From positions 114,398-178,397 of the forward strand of contig NZ_BOMG01000023.1 in the NCBI RefSeq assembly GCF_016862075.1: 64,000 bases of DNA, read 5' to 3'. Shown here piece after piece: positions 39,422-47,852 of the stretch. The notes below the pieces were generated by a model. The model did no database searches, was not told the DNA's origin, and saw only the letters and a list, made by a program, of their open reading frames with translations. Position 1 is the stretch's first letter. Every line of letters starts with the position of its first letter. The stretch is from Actinoplanes couchii (lineage in GTDB: Bacteria; Actinomycetota; Actinomycetes; Mycobacteriales; Micromonosporaceae). Position numbers and translations under genes: made by a program.

Positions 39422-39706
39422 GGACGGGGCGCGGTTGCGGCGCCGCCGCCGGAAGTCGATCTCCCGCCAGTCGTCCGGGATCTGTGCGACGAAGAAGCGC
39501 TGGACCGGGGAGAGTTCGCCGACCGAGGCGAGTGTCTTCTGGGCCCGGATCCACCGGCGGGTGTCGGTGCGGGCGCGCTGTGCCCGGGCCCGGGCGATCG
39601 GATCCGAGGGGTCGCTGTACGGCTGATCGCTGTCCAGCAGCGCCAGCGCCGCGTTGTAGGCCGCCCGCCACCGCGCGGGCAGGTTCGTCCTGTCGTCTTT
39701 TGCCAC
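39404..39706 (-). CDS. Hypothetical protein, Arg-rich, 100 aa
   Basis: 100 residues, helical and basic (LPARWRAAYNAALALLDSD, RAQRARTDTRRWIRAQKTLA, ending IDFRRRRRNRAPSAGDNA). I do not recognise a family; the last third slightly resembles helicase-associated repeats. GTG at 39706 with AGGGA 7 nt upstream preferred to a TTG two codons earlier. Confidence 0.55.
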   Translation of the reverse strand: MAKDDRTNLPARWRAAYNAALALLDSDQPYSDPSDPIARARAQRARTDTRRWIRAQKTLASVGELSPVQRFFVAQIPDDWREIDFRRRRRNRAPSAGDNA

Positions 39707-40186
39707 GGTCAAGTCCCTGTTCTGGTCGCCGTCCGGTTCTTCTTAACTTGCCAGAAATGCCGCGCGGTGCCGGAGCGGCCCGATCCGGTGCGGTGACCCG
39801 CGCTAACAGCCCGGACAAGGTGCCTCAATACCCCTGCGCGAACTATTTCGAGGGATAACCGACGATTCCGTACTACATGCGGCCAAGGTCCGGTCGGGAG
39901 TTCAGCCGATCACCATCGGCCGAACGGCGGGCCGGGCCGGGTGAACGGACGGTCGCTAACAACCGGACGCACGACACCGGGCGGGCGATCACCACGCCGC
40001 GCCGGAGCCGGCCGGACCGCCGGAGGCGAAGTCCTCTCGTAACGGCCCGCAGTTCCACTGAACGGTCAGCATCGGCAGTCGTTCAGGCACCCGGGAATGG
40101 ACACAGGAGCGACAACCGACGTCGCGGAAATGGTGTTCTCCATTCCGAAAGGCTCGACCAGTGAAACAAATCCGAAAGGAACCGCG
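39707..40186. other. Intergenic region with two inverted repeats
   Basis: 480 bp without a gene. A short inverted repeat (TTCAGCCGAT/ATCGGCCGAA) lies at 39901-39924, and TGAACG/CGTTCA with a 15-bp spacer at 40059-40085 precedes the Gly-rich gene; the second could be an operator. Confidence 0.35.
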
Positions 40187-40945
40187 ATGAAAAAGCTCAC
40201 CCGCGTTATCTCCACGGGTGGACTCGGCTTGCTCGCCGCGCTTGCGGTGGCTGCCGGGCCGGCTCAGGCCGTCAATGCGAATAACGTCGCGCACACCAAG
40301 CCCGCGCGGCAGCCGATCCACCTGAACGACGGCGTCCAGGTGGCCGGGTTCTACTCGTCGCTGCAGCAGTGCAGCCTGGCCGGTCGTTTCGGTCAGCAGC
40401 GGGGTTACTGGGACGCCTACAGCTGCAGCCCGGTCCGCGTCGGTGCCCGTGGCGGCGCCTGGGCGCTCCAGGTCGCCAGCTACGACAACTGGGACCGGCG
40501 CGGTTTCGACATCGCGCTGCGCGCCGTCTGCGCCTTCCCGAACCAGTACCGCCCGGTCTGGGTGGGGCAGTACTCCCCGAGCCGTCCGGCGCGGGTCATC
40601 GTCAAGAGCCCGGGCCGCGTGATCTACGGCCACCCGGGCCGGGTCATCTACGGCAAGCCCGGCTGGGGCTGGGGCGGTAAGGGCTACGGCGGCGGCTGGG
40701 GCCACGGCGGCGGCAACGGTGGTGGCAGCCACGGTGGCGGCGGTTACGGCAACGGTGGTGGTCACGGCAACGGTGGTGGCTACGGCAACGGCGGTGGCGG
40801 CAACCACGGCGGTGGTGGCGGCAACCACGGTGGCGGTAACGGCCACGGCGGCGGTGGCGGCGGTGGCAACCACGGCGGTGGCGGTGGCGGTGGTAACCAC
40901 GGCGGTGGCGGTGGCGGCAACTACGGTGGCGGCGGCCGCAACTGA
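40187..40945 (+). CDS. Secreted Gly/His/Asn-rich protein
   Basis: 252 residues. Signal peptide (MKKLTRVISTGGLGLLAALA ... AQAVNA), a ~100-residue domain with two cysteines (SLQQCSLAG, AYSCSP, and AVCAF later), then from residue ~165 a tail of HGGGN/YGNGGG units. The tail is likely extended and could bind metal through its many His; this is inference. GAAAGGA precedes the ATG at good spacing. Followed by strong hairpins. Confidence 0.8.
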   Translation: MKKLTRVISTGGLGLLAALAVAAGPAQAVNANNVAHTKPARQPIHLNDGVQVAGFYSSLQQCSLAGRFGQQRGYWDAYSCSPVRVGARGGAWALQVASYDNWDRRGFDIALRAVCAFPNQYRPVWVGQYSPSRPARVIVKSPGRVIYGHPGRVIYGKPGWGWGGKGYGGGWGHGGGNGGGSHGGGGYGNGGGHGNGGGYGNGGGGNHGGGGGNHGGGNGHGGGGGGGNHGGGGGGGNHGGGGGGNYGGGGRN

Positions 40946-41108
40946 TCACCGGAGGCCCCGCGTGACGGCGCGGGTGCTCCGGGCCGGCCGGGCGACCGCG
41001 CTCCGGCCGGCGACCGGATGATCCACACCGGTGCCACCGGGCCACGCGCCTGATCCGGTGGCACCGGCGCCGGGCCCTCCTGGACAGGGGCCCGGAAAAG
41101 CGGAACGG

Positions 41109-41139
41109 AAAAGGCGGGCCCGTCGGGGCCCGCCTTTTT
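41109..41139. terminator. Bidirectional intrinsic terminator
   Basis: A 13-bp stem (41109-41121 with 41126-41138), loop GTCG, with A4 and T5 flanks, between the Gly-rich gene (+) and copy C (-). Another hairpin at 41070-41095 lies just before it. Confidence 0.9.
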
Positions 41140-41339
41140 CACTGCTTTCTCTGATCCCCGTGAATGCCCCGGGAGGCCATCACGAAGAATGCTCGGTACC
41201 CGTGCTGATAACCGTCCCGGAACGACCTGTCGCGTTCGAGCCCGAGCCGGTACCACTGATGGATCCGCCCGCCGAGATAGGCGATCAGGGCCGAGATCAT
41301 GATGCAGGCGACGATCTCGGTGACGTTGTCGGTCGGCAT
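41139..41339 (-). CDS. Small membrane protein, GRIHQ family (copy C)
   Basis: 66 residues: a helix (IVACIMISALIAYLG), then GRIHQWYRLGLERDRSFRDG and YQHGYRAFFVMASRG. Third paralog of the genes at 36650-37233. Leaderless-type start (TAAGCT, 6 nt, ATG). Confidence 0.65.
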   Translation of the reverse strand: MPTDNVTEIVACIMISALIAYLGGRIHQWYRLGLERDRSFRDGYQHGYRAFFVMASRGIHGDQRKQ

Positions 41340-41351
41340 TGTTCGAGCTTA
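41340..41351 (-). promoter_or_regulatory. Leaderless-type promoter -10 of copy C
   Basis: TAAGCT (41346-41351, minus), 6 nt, ATG at 41339. Confidence 0.45.
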
Positions 41352-41390
41352 AAGTCGCCGCACCGCGCGGACAAAACGCCGGCCGCCTCA

Positions 41391-44300
41391 TCACCCCGGT
41401 GGATCCGGTGGTACCGACCGCATCCGGAGCACGAACGTCGATCCGCCGTTCTCCCCCGGGTGATGGTCGACGTCGCCGCCGTTGGCCCGCGCCAACTCCC
41501 GGACGATGTAGAGGCCCAGCCCGGTGCCGGTCACCGTCCCGGCGGTGGACTCGGCCCGGGCGAACCGGTCGAAGAGCCGGTCCCGGAACTCCGGCGGCAC
41601 ACCCGGCCCCTCGTCGCGGACCTCGACGGTGACGTCCGGGCCCCGGCGCCGGGCGACGATCGCGGTGACCCCGCCGCCGTACTTGGCCGCGTTGCTGATC
41701 AGGTTGGTGAGGATCTGGTCGAGGTGACCGGGCTGCACCATCGCCTCCAGATCCGGCGGGCAGACCACCGGCACCCGGCCGGTGGCGGTGGCCACTAGCG
41801 CGGCGTCGACGTGCTCGGCGACCCGCACCGGGACCGGCGCCGCCATCAGCCGCCCGGCGTCCAGGCTGACCAGGTCGAGGACCTCCTGGACGATGACCGC
41901 CAGCCGCTGGGTGGTCCGGTGCACCTTGCCGACGATCTGCCGGGTGCCGCCGGGCAGGTCGTCCTCGGCCAGGGCCAGGTCGAGGTTGCCGAGCATCATC
42001 GCCAGCGGGTTGTTGATCTCGTGGCCGAGCATGCCGATCAGGTCGGCCTTGAGCTGGTTGGCGGCCTCCAGCTCACGGTGCCGGTCGGCCAGGTCCGCGG
42101 TCCGGACCCGGACGGTGTCCTCCAGCGAGTCGTAGAGCAGGGCGTTGTCCAGGGAGACCGCGAGCTGCCCGGCGATCAGCCGGACCGCTTCCAGCCGGTC
42201 GGTGGCGAACACCCCGTCCTGCCGGTGGTTCTCCAGCAGCAGCACCGCGCCGCCGGCGTCCCGGCTCGGGATCGGCACCGCCAGCAGCGCGCAGGTGCCC
42301 AGCCCGGCCAGGTACGGCTCCCCGGCGAACCGGGCGTCCCGGGTCGCGTCGGCCACCAGCAGCGGTTTGCCGGTGCGCAGCACGTACCGGACGGCCGACG
42401 CCAGCCGGTCCGTACCGGCGCCGGTGTGGTTCGGCAGCACCAGGCGCACGTGGGTGGCCCCGGTCATCGCGCTGAGCACGTCGCCGACCTGGTCCTCCAG
42501 CCCGGACAGCGAGGTCGCCGAGCTGAGCGCCCGGGTCGCCCGCAGGATCGCCACCAGGTCGATCCGGTCCGCGCCGGCGCCGCTGCCGGACTCCCCGGCG
42601 GTGGCCCGCAGGAACGGGTGGCCGGTCTCCAGCCGGGACAGCGGCCCGCCCGCGCCCCAGTCCCGGTACGTGTCCCGGGCCTCGATCAGCAGCCGGTGCC
42701 CGGTGTGCGCCATCCCGCGTTCCAGGTGGAACCGCGCGGCCCGTTCGGCCAGCAGCGCCCGGTGCCAGGGCCGGCCGGTCACCTCGTCCAGGCCGGCGTC
42801 GAAGTGCCGGGCCGCGGTGTCCGGGTCGCCGCGTGCCCAGGACCGTTCGGCGTCGACCAGGTGCAGCAGCGGCCGGAAGTTGCGGGGCGCGTCACCGGCC
42901 CGGGCGGCGAGCCAGTCCCGGAGTTCGCCGAGTTCGCCGGTGACGGTGTGGTCGCCGTCCCGCAGCCGGGCGGTCAGGCTCAGGCAGCGGACCAGCCGGG
43001 CCAGCGCGGAGACGTAGAACCCGCGGATCGCGCCGTGGTGCCGCATAGCCGCGGCGGAGTGCTCGTCCAGGGCCGCCGGATCGTCGCGGAGCAGGGCGGC
43101 GAGCGCCCGGTTGACGTGGTGCCCGGCCAGCGCCGGCGGGTAGGTGTGCAGTCCCTCCGGTTCCGGCGGCTCCGGTTCCGGCTCGGGTTCACGCAGGCCG
43201 CGGACCAGGTCGCGGTAGCCGATCAGGCTGAGCGCGGCGGTCCGGTTGCCGGTGTGCTCGGCGGCGGCCAGGGCGGCGGTGATCTCCTCGGCGACCGTCT
43301 CCAGCGAGTCCGCGGTGTCGAACAACGCGGCCGCCTGCCGGACGCTGCTCAGCCCGGCGACCAGGCCGTCCCCGGCGGCGAGCAGGTCGTCGCGGGCCTG
43401 CGGGCCGGCGTCGGCGATCTCCTCCAGCGGTTCGAACCAGTGCGCGGCCAGGTAGAGGTACATGTACCGGGCGACCGCGGTCTCGGCCCGGTAGCCGTGC
43501 GCCCGGCCGGTCTCGGCCACGTACCGGCTCAGCCGGTAACCGGTGCGGTAGTCGTCGAGCTGGTCGATGGTGGTGCAGATCACCGCTCCGGCGGCGCCGA
43601 TCACCGGCGGGCAGACCCCTTCCCGCTGCCACAGCCGGTACGCCTGCAGCACCACCCAGGCGTGGTGCAGCGGCCCGAGCCGGTAGGCGGGCACCAGCAG
43701 CCGGTTCAGCAGCCGCCCGGCCGCCAGCACCCGGGGGTCGGTGGTCTCGCCGGCCAGGTCCAGGTCGTCGAGCCGATCGCGCAGGCCGGCCGTCTCGGCG
43801 CGCACGTACGACGCCAGATCGTCAGGCGGTTCGACACCGAACCGGCGCAGCATGTCCAGGCCGAGCTCCCACGAGGACCGCGAGTCGCCGCGCTGGGCCA
43901 GCAGGTTCACCTGGACCGCGGCGGCCCCGGCCAGGACGAGCAGGTCCGCGGGCCGGGCGGCCAGGTCCTGGTGGATCCGGTCGGCCTCGTCCAGCCGGCC
44001 CAGGCAGTAGAGGGTGGCGTGCCGGTCCGCGGCGATCACGTCGGACAGCGGATCCGGATCCGCCACCAGCCGGGCCGCCGCGTCGAACAGTTCGGCGGCC
44101 ACCCCGTGATTGGTGAGCCGGGCGGTGCGCCGGCCGGCCGCGTGCAGCAGCACCGCCGCGGCCCGCCGCTCGGCCGGATCGGTGACCAGATCGGCCGCCG
44201 CCAGGTACTGCTCGGCCGCCTCCTGCTCGTACCCGGGCCGGCCGGCCAGACGGCGGGCCATGTCGAGGTGGGTCTGCTCGCGTTCGGCCGCGGTCCACAG

Positions 44301-46268
44301 CTCCCGGGCCGTCTGGTGCACCAGGTCGAGGCGGAACCGGACGGTCCCGCCGGTGATCAGAATCAGTCCCCCGTCGGCGGCCGGGGTCAGGTCGCGGGTC
44401 AGCGCCGGTTCGGCGGTCCCGGTCGCGGCGGCCAGCAGCCCGGTGGCGACGTCACCGCCGAGACCGGACAGGGCGGCCAGGTGGTGACGGGCCGGGGCGG
44501 GCAGCTGCTCCACGCGTACCGACAGCAATCGGGGAACCTGGTGGGCCGCGACGAAGGACCGGACCGCCTCCGGCTCCCACCGCCAGCCCTCCGCCGACAG
44601 GCTCAGCAGCCGCTCCGACCGCAGACCGTTGAGCAGTTCCACCATCGTGTACGGGCTGCCGCCGGCACCGTCCCGGACCGCTTCGGCGAGCCCGGCCGCG
44701 GCCGGCGGGCGCAGTCGCAGCACCGCACCGACCAGCGCGGCCGCACCGTCCGGGCCGAGTCCGCCGAGCCGGATCTCCGGCGCGATCCGGCCGGCCCGCT
44801 GTCCGCGTTCGATCAGCGCCCGCAGCTCCGGTTCCGCGTCCCGGTAGGTCCCGGTGATCAACAGGCCGGGGATCGGCCCGGCGTTCAGGATCGCCTCCAG
44901 CACCCGCAGCGACCCGTCGCCGGCCCACTGCAGGTCGTCCAGGACCAGCACGATCCGGTGCCGGGCGGCGAACCCCCGCAGCACCGCGACGGCGGCCGCC
45001 CCGGCCCGGTCCCGGTCCTGGTCGGACAGCGGATCCGCCGCCACCGGCCGGTCCGGGAGCCCGAGCAGGCCGGCCATCTCCGGGATCGCGGCGTGCACCA
45101 CCTCGGTGTCGCCGCCCAGCTCGGCGGCGAGCCGGCGGCGGTCCTCGGCGATCTCCGGCTCCGGCTCGGCCAGCGCCGCCTGGACCAGCGCCCGCAGCGC
45201 CCGGGTGATGCCGCCGGTGCCGGTGCCGGTGCGGAACCGGTCGAACCGGCCCGGCGCGAACCAGCCGCCGCGGGCGGTGACCAGCGGGCGCAGGGTCCGC
45301 AGCAGCGTGCTCTTGCCGATCCCCGGCGGCCCGGTGACCAGCAGCGCCGGGCCGCCGCCGCGCAGCGACCGGTCCAGAGCTTCGGTGAGCGGGCCGATCT
45401 CGGTGTCCCGGCCGACCGGGTGGGCCGGCGGCACCAGGAAGGCCGGGAAGTCCCGGTCGCCGAGCGGCCCGCGCCCGTCCGGATCGTCCCGGCCGCGGGC
45501 CAGGTCGTGGGCCAGCCCCTCGGCGCTCTGGTAACGACGGGCCGGATCCTTCTCCAGCAGCCGCATGACGATCGCGGCGAACCGGGACGGCAGCCCGGCC
45601 CGGCACCGCTCCGGCGGGACCGGCGGCCGGACCAGGGTGTCCCGGACCAGGGCCAGGGTGTCCGTCCCGGCGATCGGCGGGACGCCGGTGGCCAGCGCGT
45701 ACAGGGTGGCGCCCAGGCCGTACAGGTCGGCGCGGGAGTCCACCGCCGTCCCGATCCGGCCGGTCTGCTCCGGCGCCAGGAAACCCAGCGTGCCGATCGG
45801 GCCGTCACTCGGCGCGCCACGGTCCGGCCCGCGCAGCGCCAGGTCGAAATCGATCAGCAGCGGGGTGCCGTCGCCGGTCAGCAGGACGTTGGCCGGGGTG
45901 ATGTCGCGGTGGATCACCCCGGCGCGGTGCACGGCGGCCAGGGTCCAGGCCAGATCAACTGCCAGATCCCACAGCTGCGGTACGGCTAACGGGGCCCCGT
46001 CCAGGGCCCGGGCGTCGTCGTCCGCCAGGATCAGCACCCGGCGGGAGCGGTCGTCGGCCAGCCGGGGCACACCCCGGATCCCGGCCAGCCCGCGCAGTAC
46101 CGCCTGCTCGTGTCCGGTGCGGTGGGTCGCGCCGGGGCCGGTGGCCCGTTTGTGGATCACGCTCCGGCCGTCGGGCGCGGTCCGGCGAAAGACCTGCGTT
46201 CTCTCGCTGCGGTAGAGCACTACCCGATTTTGCTTGTTTTCGGCGCCTTTGTAGGCGTACCGCAGCAA
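41391..46268 (-). CDS. Ser/Thr kinase - AAA ATPase - TPR - GAF - histidine kinase protein
   Basis: 1625 residues from the TTG at 46268 (GGAAGG 8 nt upstream). Domains in order: Ser/Thr kinase-like (residues 1-265; VIHRDITPANVLL at 118 but DFD instead of DFG at 140); STAND/AAA ATPase (GPPGIGKSTLL at 313, LVLDDLQWAGDG near 450); helical TPR-like region (~610-1210); GAF (~1240-1380); HisKA with H-box GHEINNPLAMMLGNLDLA (His 1416); HATPase (NLISNAAKYGG, DEGPGV, TGTGLGLYIV). This matches the trifunctional kinase/ATP-binding/sensor histidine kinase architecture. No response regulator is adjacent. Follows a GntR regulator by 20 bp. Confidence 0.92.
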   Translation of the reverse strand: MLRYAYKGAENKQNRVVLYRSERTQVFRRTAPDGRSVIHKRATGPGATHRTGHEQAVLRGLAGIRGVPRLADDRSRRVLILADDDARALDGAPLAVPQLWDLAVDLAWTLAAVHRAGVIHRDITPANVLLTGDGTPLLIDFDLALRGPDRGAPSDGPIGTLGFLAPEQTGRIGTAVDSRADLYGLGATLYALATGVPPIAGTDTLALVRDTLVRPPVPPERCRAGLPSRFAAIVMRLLEKDPARRYQSAEGLAHDLARGRDDPDGRGPLGDRDFPAFLVPPAHPVGRDTEIGPLTEALDRSLRGGGPALLVTGPPGIGKSTLLRTLRPLVTARGGWFAPGRFDRFRTGTGTGGITRALRALVQAALAEPEPEIAEDRRRLAAELGGDTEVVHAAIPEMAGLLGLPDRPVAADPLSDQDRDRAGAAAVAVLRGFAARHRIVLVLDDLQWAGDGSLRVLEAILNAGPIPGLLITGTYRDAEPELRALIERGQRAGRIAPEIRLGGLGPDGAAALVGAVLRLRPPAAAGLAEAVRDGAGGSPYTMVELLNGLRSERLLSLSAEGWRWEPEAVRSFVAAHQVPRLLSVRVEQLPAPARHHLAALSGLGGDVATGLLAAATGTAEPALTRDLTPAADGGLILITGGTVRFRLDLVHQTARELWTAAEREQTHLDMARRLAGRPGYEQEAAEQYLAAADLVTDPAERRAAAVLLHAAGRRTARLTNHGVAAELFDAAARLVADPDPLSDVIAADRHATLYCLGRLDEADRIHQDLAARPADLLVLAGAAAVQVNLLAQRGDSRSSWELGLDMLRRFGVEPPDDLASYVRAETAGLRDRLDDLDLAGETTDPRVLAAGRLLNRLLVPAYRLGPLHHAWVVLQAYRLWQREGVCPPVIGAAGAVICTTIDQLDDYRTGYRLSRYVAETGRAHGYRAETAVARYMYLYLAAHWFEPLEEIADAGPQARDDLLAAGDGLVAGLSSVRQAAALFDTADSLETVAEEITAALAAAEHTGNRTAALSLIGYRDLVRGLREPEPEPEPPEPEGLHTYPPALAGHHVNRALAALLRDDPAALDEHSAAAMRHHGAIRGFYVSALARLVRCLSLTARLRDGDHTVTGELGELRDWLAARAGDAPRNFRPLLHLVDAERSWARGDPDTAARHFDAGLDEVTGRPWHRALLAERAARFHLERGMAHTGHRLLIEARDTYRDWGAGGPLSRLETGHPFLRATAGESGSGAGADRIDLVAILRATRALSSATSLSGLEDQVGDVLSAMTGATHVRLVLPNHTGAGTDRLASAVRYVLRTGKPLLVADATRDARFAGEPYLAGLGTCALLAVPIPSRDAGGAVLLLENHRQDGVFATDRLEAVRLIAGQLAVSLDNALLYDSLEDTVRVRTADLADRHRELEAANQLKADLIGMLGHEINNPLAMMLGNLDLALAEDDLPGGTRQIVGKVHRTTQRLAVIVQEVLDLVSLDAGRLMAAPVPVRVAEHVDAALVATATGRVPVVCPPDLEAMVQPGHLDQILTNLISNAAKYGGGVTAIVARRRGPDVTVEVRDEGPGVPPEFRDRLFDRFARAESTAGTVTGTGLGLYIVRELARANGGDVDHHPGENGGSTFVLRMRSVPPDPPG

Positions 46269-46287
46269 TCCTGGTCCTTCCTGTTTT

Positions 46288-47016
46288 TCAGTCCTCCTCC
46301 GCGAACAGGCCGATGTCGCGCGGCAGCACCGAGACGAACCGCTGCAGCCGGCCGTGATGAGCGGCACACACCCCGGCCAGCGCCTCCTCGTCCCGGCGCA
46401 GGAACGCGGCGAGCATCCCGGCATGGTCGGCGTGCAGCAACTCCCGATCAGAACCGGTCAGATGGGACATCGGGCGCAACGGCTCGGTCATGTTCCAGGC
46501 CGACTCCAGCATGTTCAGCAGCCGCCGCATCCGGCACGGGGTGATCAGCGCCAGATGGAACCGGCGGCTCTCCCGGTGATATGCGGCACCCCCGTCGCCG
46601 GCCTCGATCGCCTGGTCCAGCGCCCGCAGGGCGGCCCGCGCCGTCCGGTCGTCGGCCTCGGTCGCACCGGCCACCGCCGCCCGCAACGCGGCCGTCTCCA
46701 GCGCCTCCCGGACCAGGTAGATCTCGCCGAACTCGCGGGCCGTCATCATCGCCACCCGGTAGCCGCCGTTGGCCCGATGGTCGACCAGGCCCTCCCCGAT
46801 CAGGGTCATCAACGCCTCCCGGACCGGGATCCGGCTCACCCCGAACACCGCCGCCACCGCGTCCACCGGAATCGCCGACCCGGGCGGCACCTGACCGTGC
46901 AGGATCACCGCCCGCAACTCGTCCACGATCGCGCTCCGCAGACCCCCGGGCTCGCCACCGGCCGGCCGGTCGGCCAGCCGGGCGAGCAGGGCCGAGCGGC
47001 GCCGGGGTCCGGACAT
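46288..47016 (-). CDS. GntR-family regulator (FadR/FCD type)
   Basis: 242 residues. Winged helix with LRAVILHGQVPPGSAI and VFGVSRIPVREALMTLIGEG near residue 60, then an all-helical FCD ligand domain with metal-site histidines (RRFHLALI, HADHAGMLAAF, AAHHGRL). Effector is typically a small carboxylate; unknown here. Leaderless-type start. Its terminator region is only 19 bp before the kinase, so both may be one transcript. Confidence 0.92.
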   Translation of the reverse strand: MSGPRRRSALLARLADRPAGGEPGGLRSAIVDELRAVILHGQVPPGSAIPVDAVAAVFGVSRIPVREALMTLIGEGLVDHRANGGYRVAMMTAREFGEIYLVREALETAALRAAVAGATEADDRTARAALRALDQAIEAGDGGAAYHRESRRFHLALITPCRMRRLLNMLESAWNMTEPLRPMSHLTGSDRELLHADHAGMLAAFLRRDEEALAGVCAAHHGRLQRFVSVLPRDIGLFAEED

Positions 47017-47028
47017 GCCCGGACCCTA
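47017..47028 (-). promoter_or_regulatory. Leaderless-type promoter -10 of the GntR gene
   Basis: TAGGGT (47023-47028, minus), 6 nt, ATG at 47016. Confidence 0.55.
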
Positions 47029-47072
47029 GCCCTCCGCGGTTATCGGCACGTTTCACACGGCTCGCGTCTTTC

Positions 47073-47138
47073 CCGGCTCTTCTCCGCCCGCGCCCGCATG
47101 TCCTTCCGGGCTCTTCTCCGCCCGCGCCGCATGTCTTT
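47073..47138. repeat. 33-bp tandem repeat, two copies
   Basis: CCGGCTCTTCTCCGCCCGCG... at 47073-47105 repeats at 47106-47138 with small changes. It shares words with the 12-bp array at 10135-10205. Confidence 0.8.
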
Positions 47139-47204
47139 CCGGCTGGCGGCGCCCCTCCGCGCGGATAGTCTGGAATCCACAGTGCGCTCAGCCGGGAGGT
47201 CGCC

Positions 47205-47822
47205 GTGCCCCTGTTCCCCCAGCCGAACCACCCGCCGGAATGGCAGCCGCCGCACCCGCCCGGCCTCACCCCCGGTTTCCCCGGCTGGCTGGAGGAGCGC
47301 CTGTTCGACCAGCGCATCGTCATGCTGCGCGGCCAGCTCAACGCCGAGACCGCGTCCGGCATCGTGGCCGCCCTGCTCACCCTCGACTCGGCCGGCCCGG
47401 AGGCCATCCACCTGCACGTGTCCAGCTCCGGCGGGGACCTGAGCGCCGCCCTGTCGGTGGTCGACGTGCTCGACGCGCTCGCCGCCCCGGTGCACGCCCT
47501 GGTCACCGCGGAGGCCGGCGGCGCCGCCCTGGCCGTGCTCGCGGCCGCCGGCGAGCGCGCGGCGTACCGGCACGCCCGGTTCAAACTGTCCGAGCCCCGC
47601 ACCGCCGGGGTGACCGGCACCGCCGACGAGGTGGCCGCCGCGGCCGGGCAGCACCTGCGGGAGCTCGAGGAAGTGGTGCTCCGGCTGGCCGAGCTCACCG
47701 GGAAACCCCGCAGCCGGATCGAGGACGACCTGTCCACCGGGCGCAGCCTGAGCGCGACCGAGGCCGTCGAATACGGACTGATCGACGAGGTCGTGGTGCC
47801 GAAAAAGAACGGGCCCCGGTGA
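47205..47822 (+). CDS. ClpP-family protein, probable pseudoprotease
   Basis: 205 residues with the ClpP fold (IHLHVSSSGGDLSAALSVVD near residue 70; LSATEAVEYGLIDEV near the end). The catalytic serine motif GQAASMGA of ClpP is here AEAGGAAL (Ser to Gly), and the catalytic HQP is SEP (His to Ser). It is likely inactive as a peptidase and could be a regulatory or structural subunit. GTG start with GGGAGG upstream. A 17-bp bidirectional hairpin overlaps its stop. Confidence 0.85.
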   Translation: MPLFPQPNHPPEWQPPHPPGLTPGFPGWLEERLFDQRIVMLRGQLNAETASGIVAALLTLDSAGPEAIHLHVSSSGGDLSAALSVVDVLDALAAPVHALVTAEAGGAALAVLAAAGERAAYRHARFKLSEPRTAGVTGTADEVAAAAGQHLRELEEVVLRLAELTGKPRSRIEDDLSTGRSLSATEAVEYGLIDEVVVPKKNGPR

Positions 47823-47841
47823 GATCACCGGGGCCCGTTCT
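47806..47841. terminator. Bidirectional terminator
   Basis: A perfect 17-bp stem (47806-47822 with 47825-47841) overlaps the ClpP-like stop codon. On the minus strand it is followed by a TTTTTC run, ideal for the L11 paralog. Confidence 0.85.
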
Positions 47842-47852
47842 CAAGTGCTAAT

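Noticed and set aside
41811..45989. 1392-codon plus-strand frame opposite the large kinase
   Set aside because: Low-complexity antisense shadow; the minus strand carries clear kinase, ATPase and histidine-kinase motifs.
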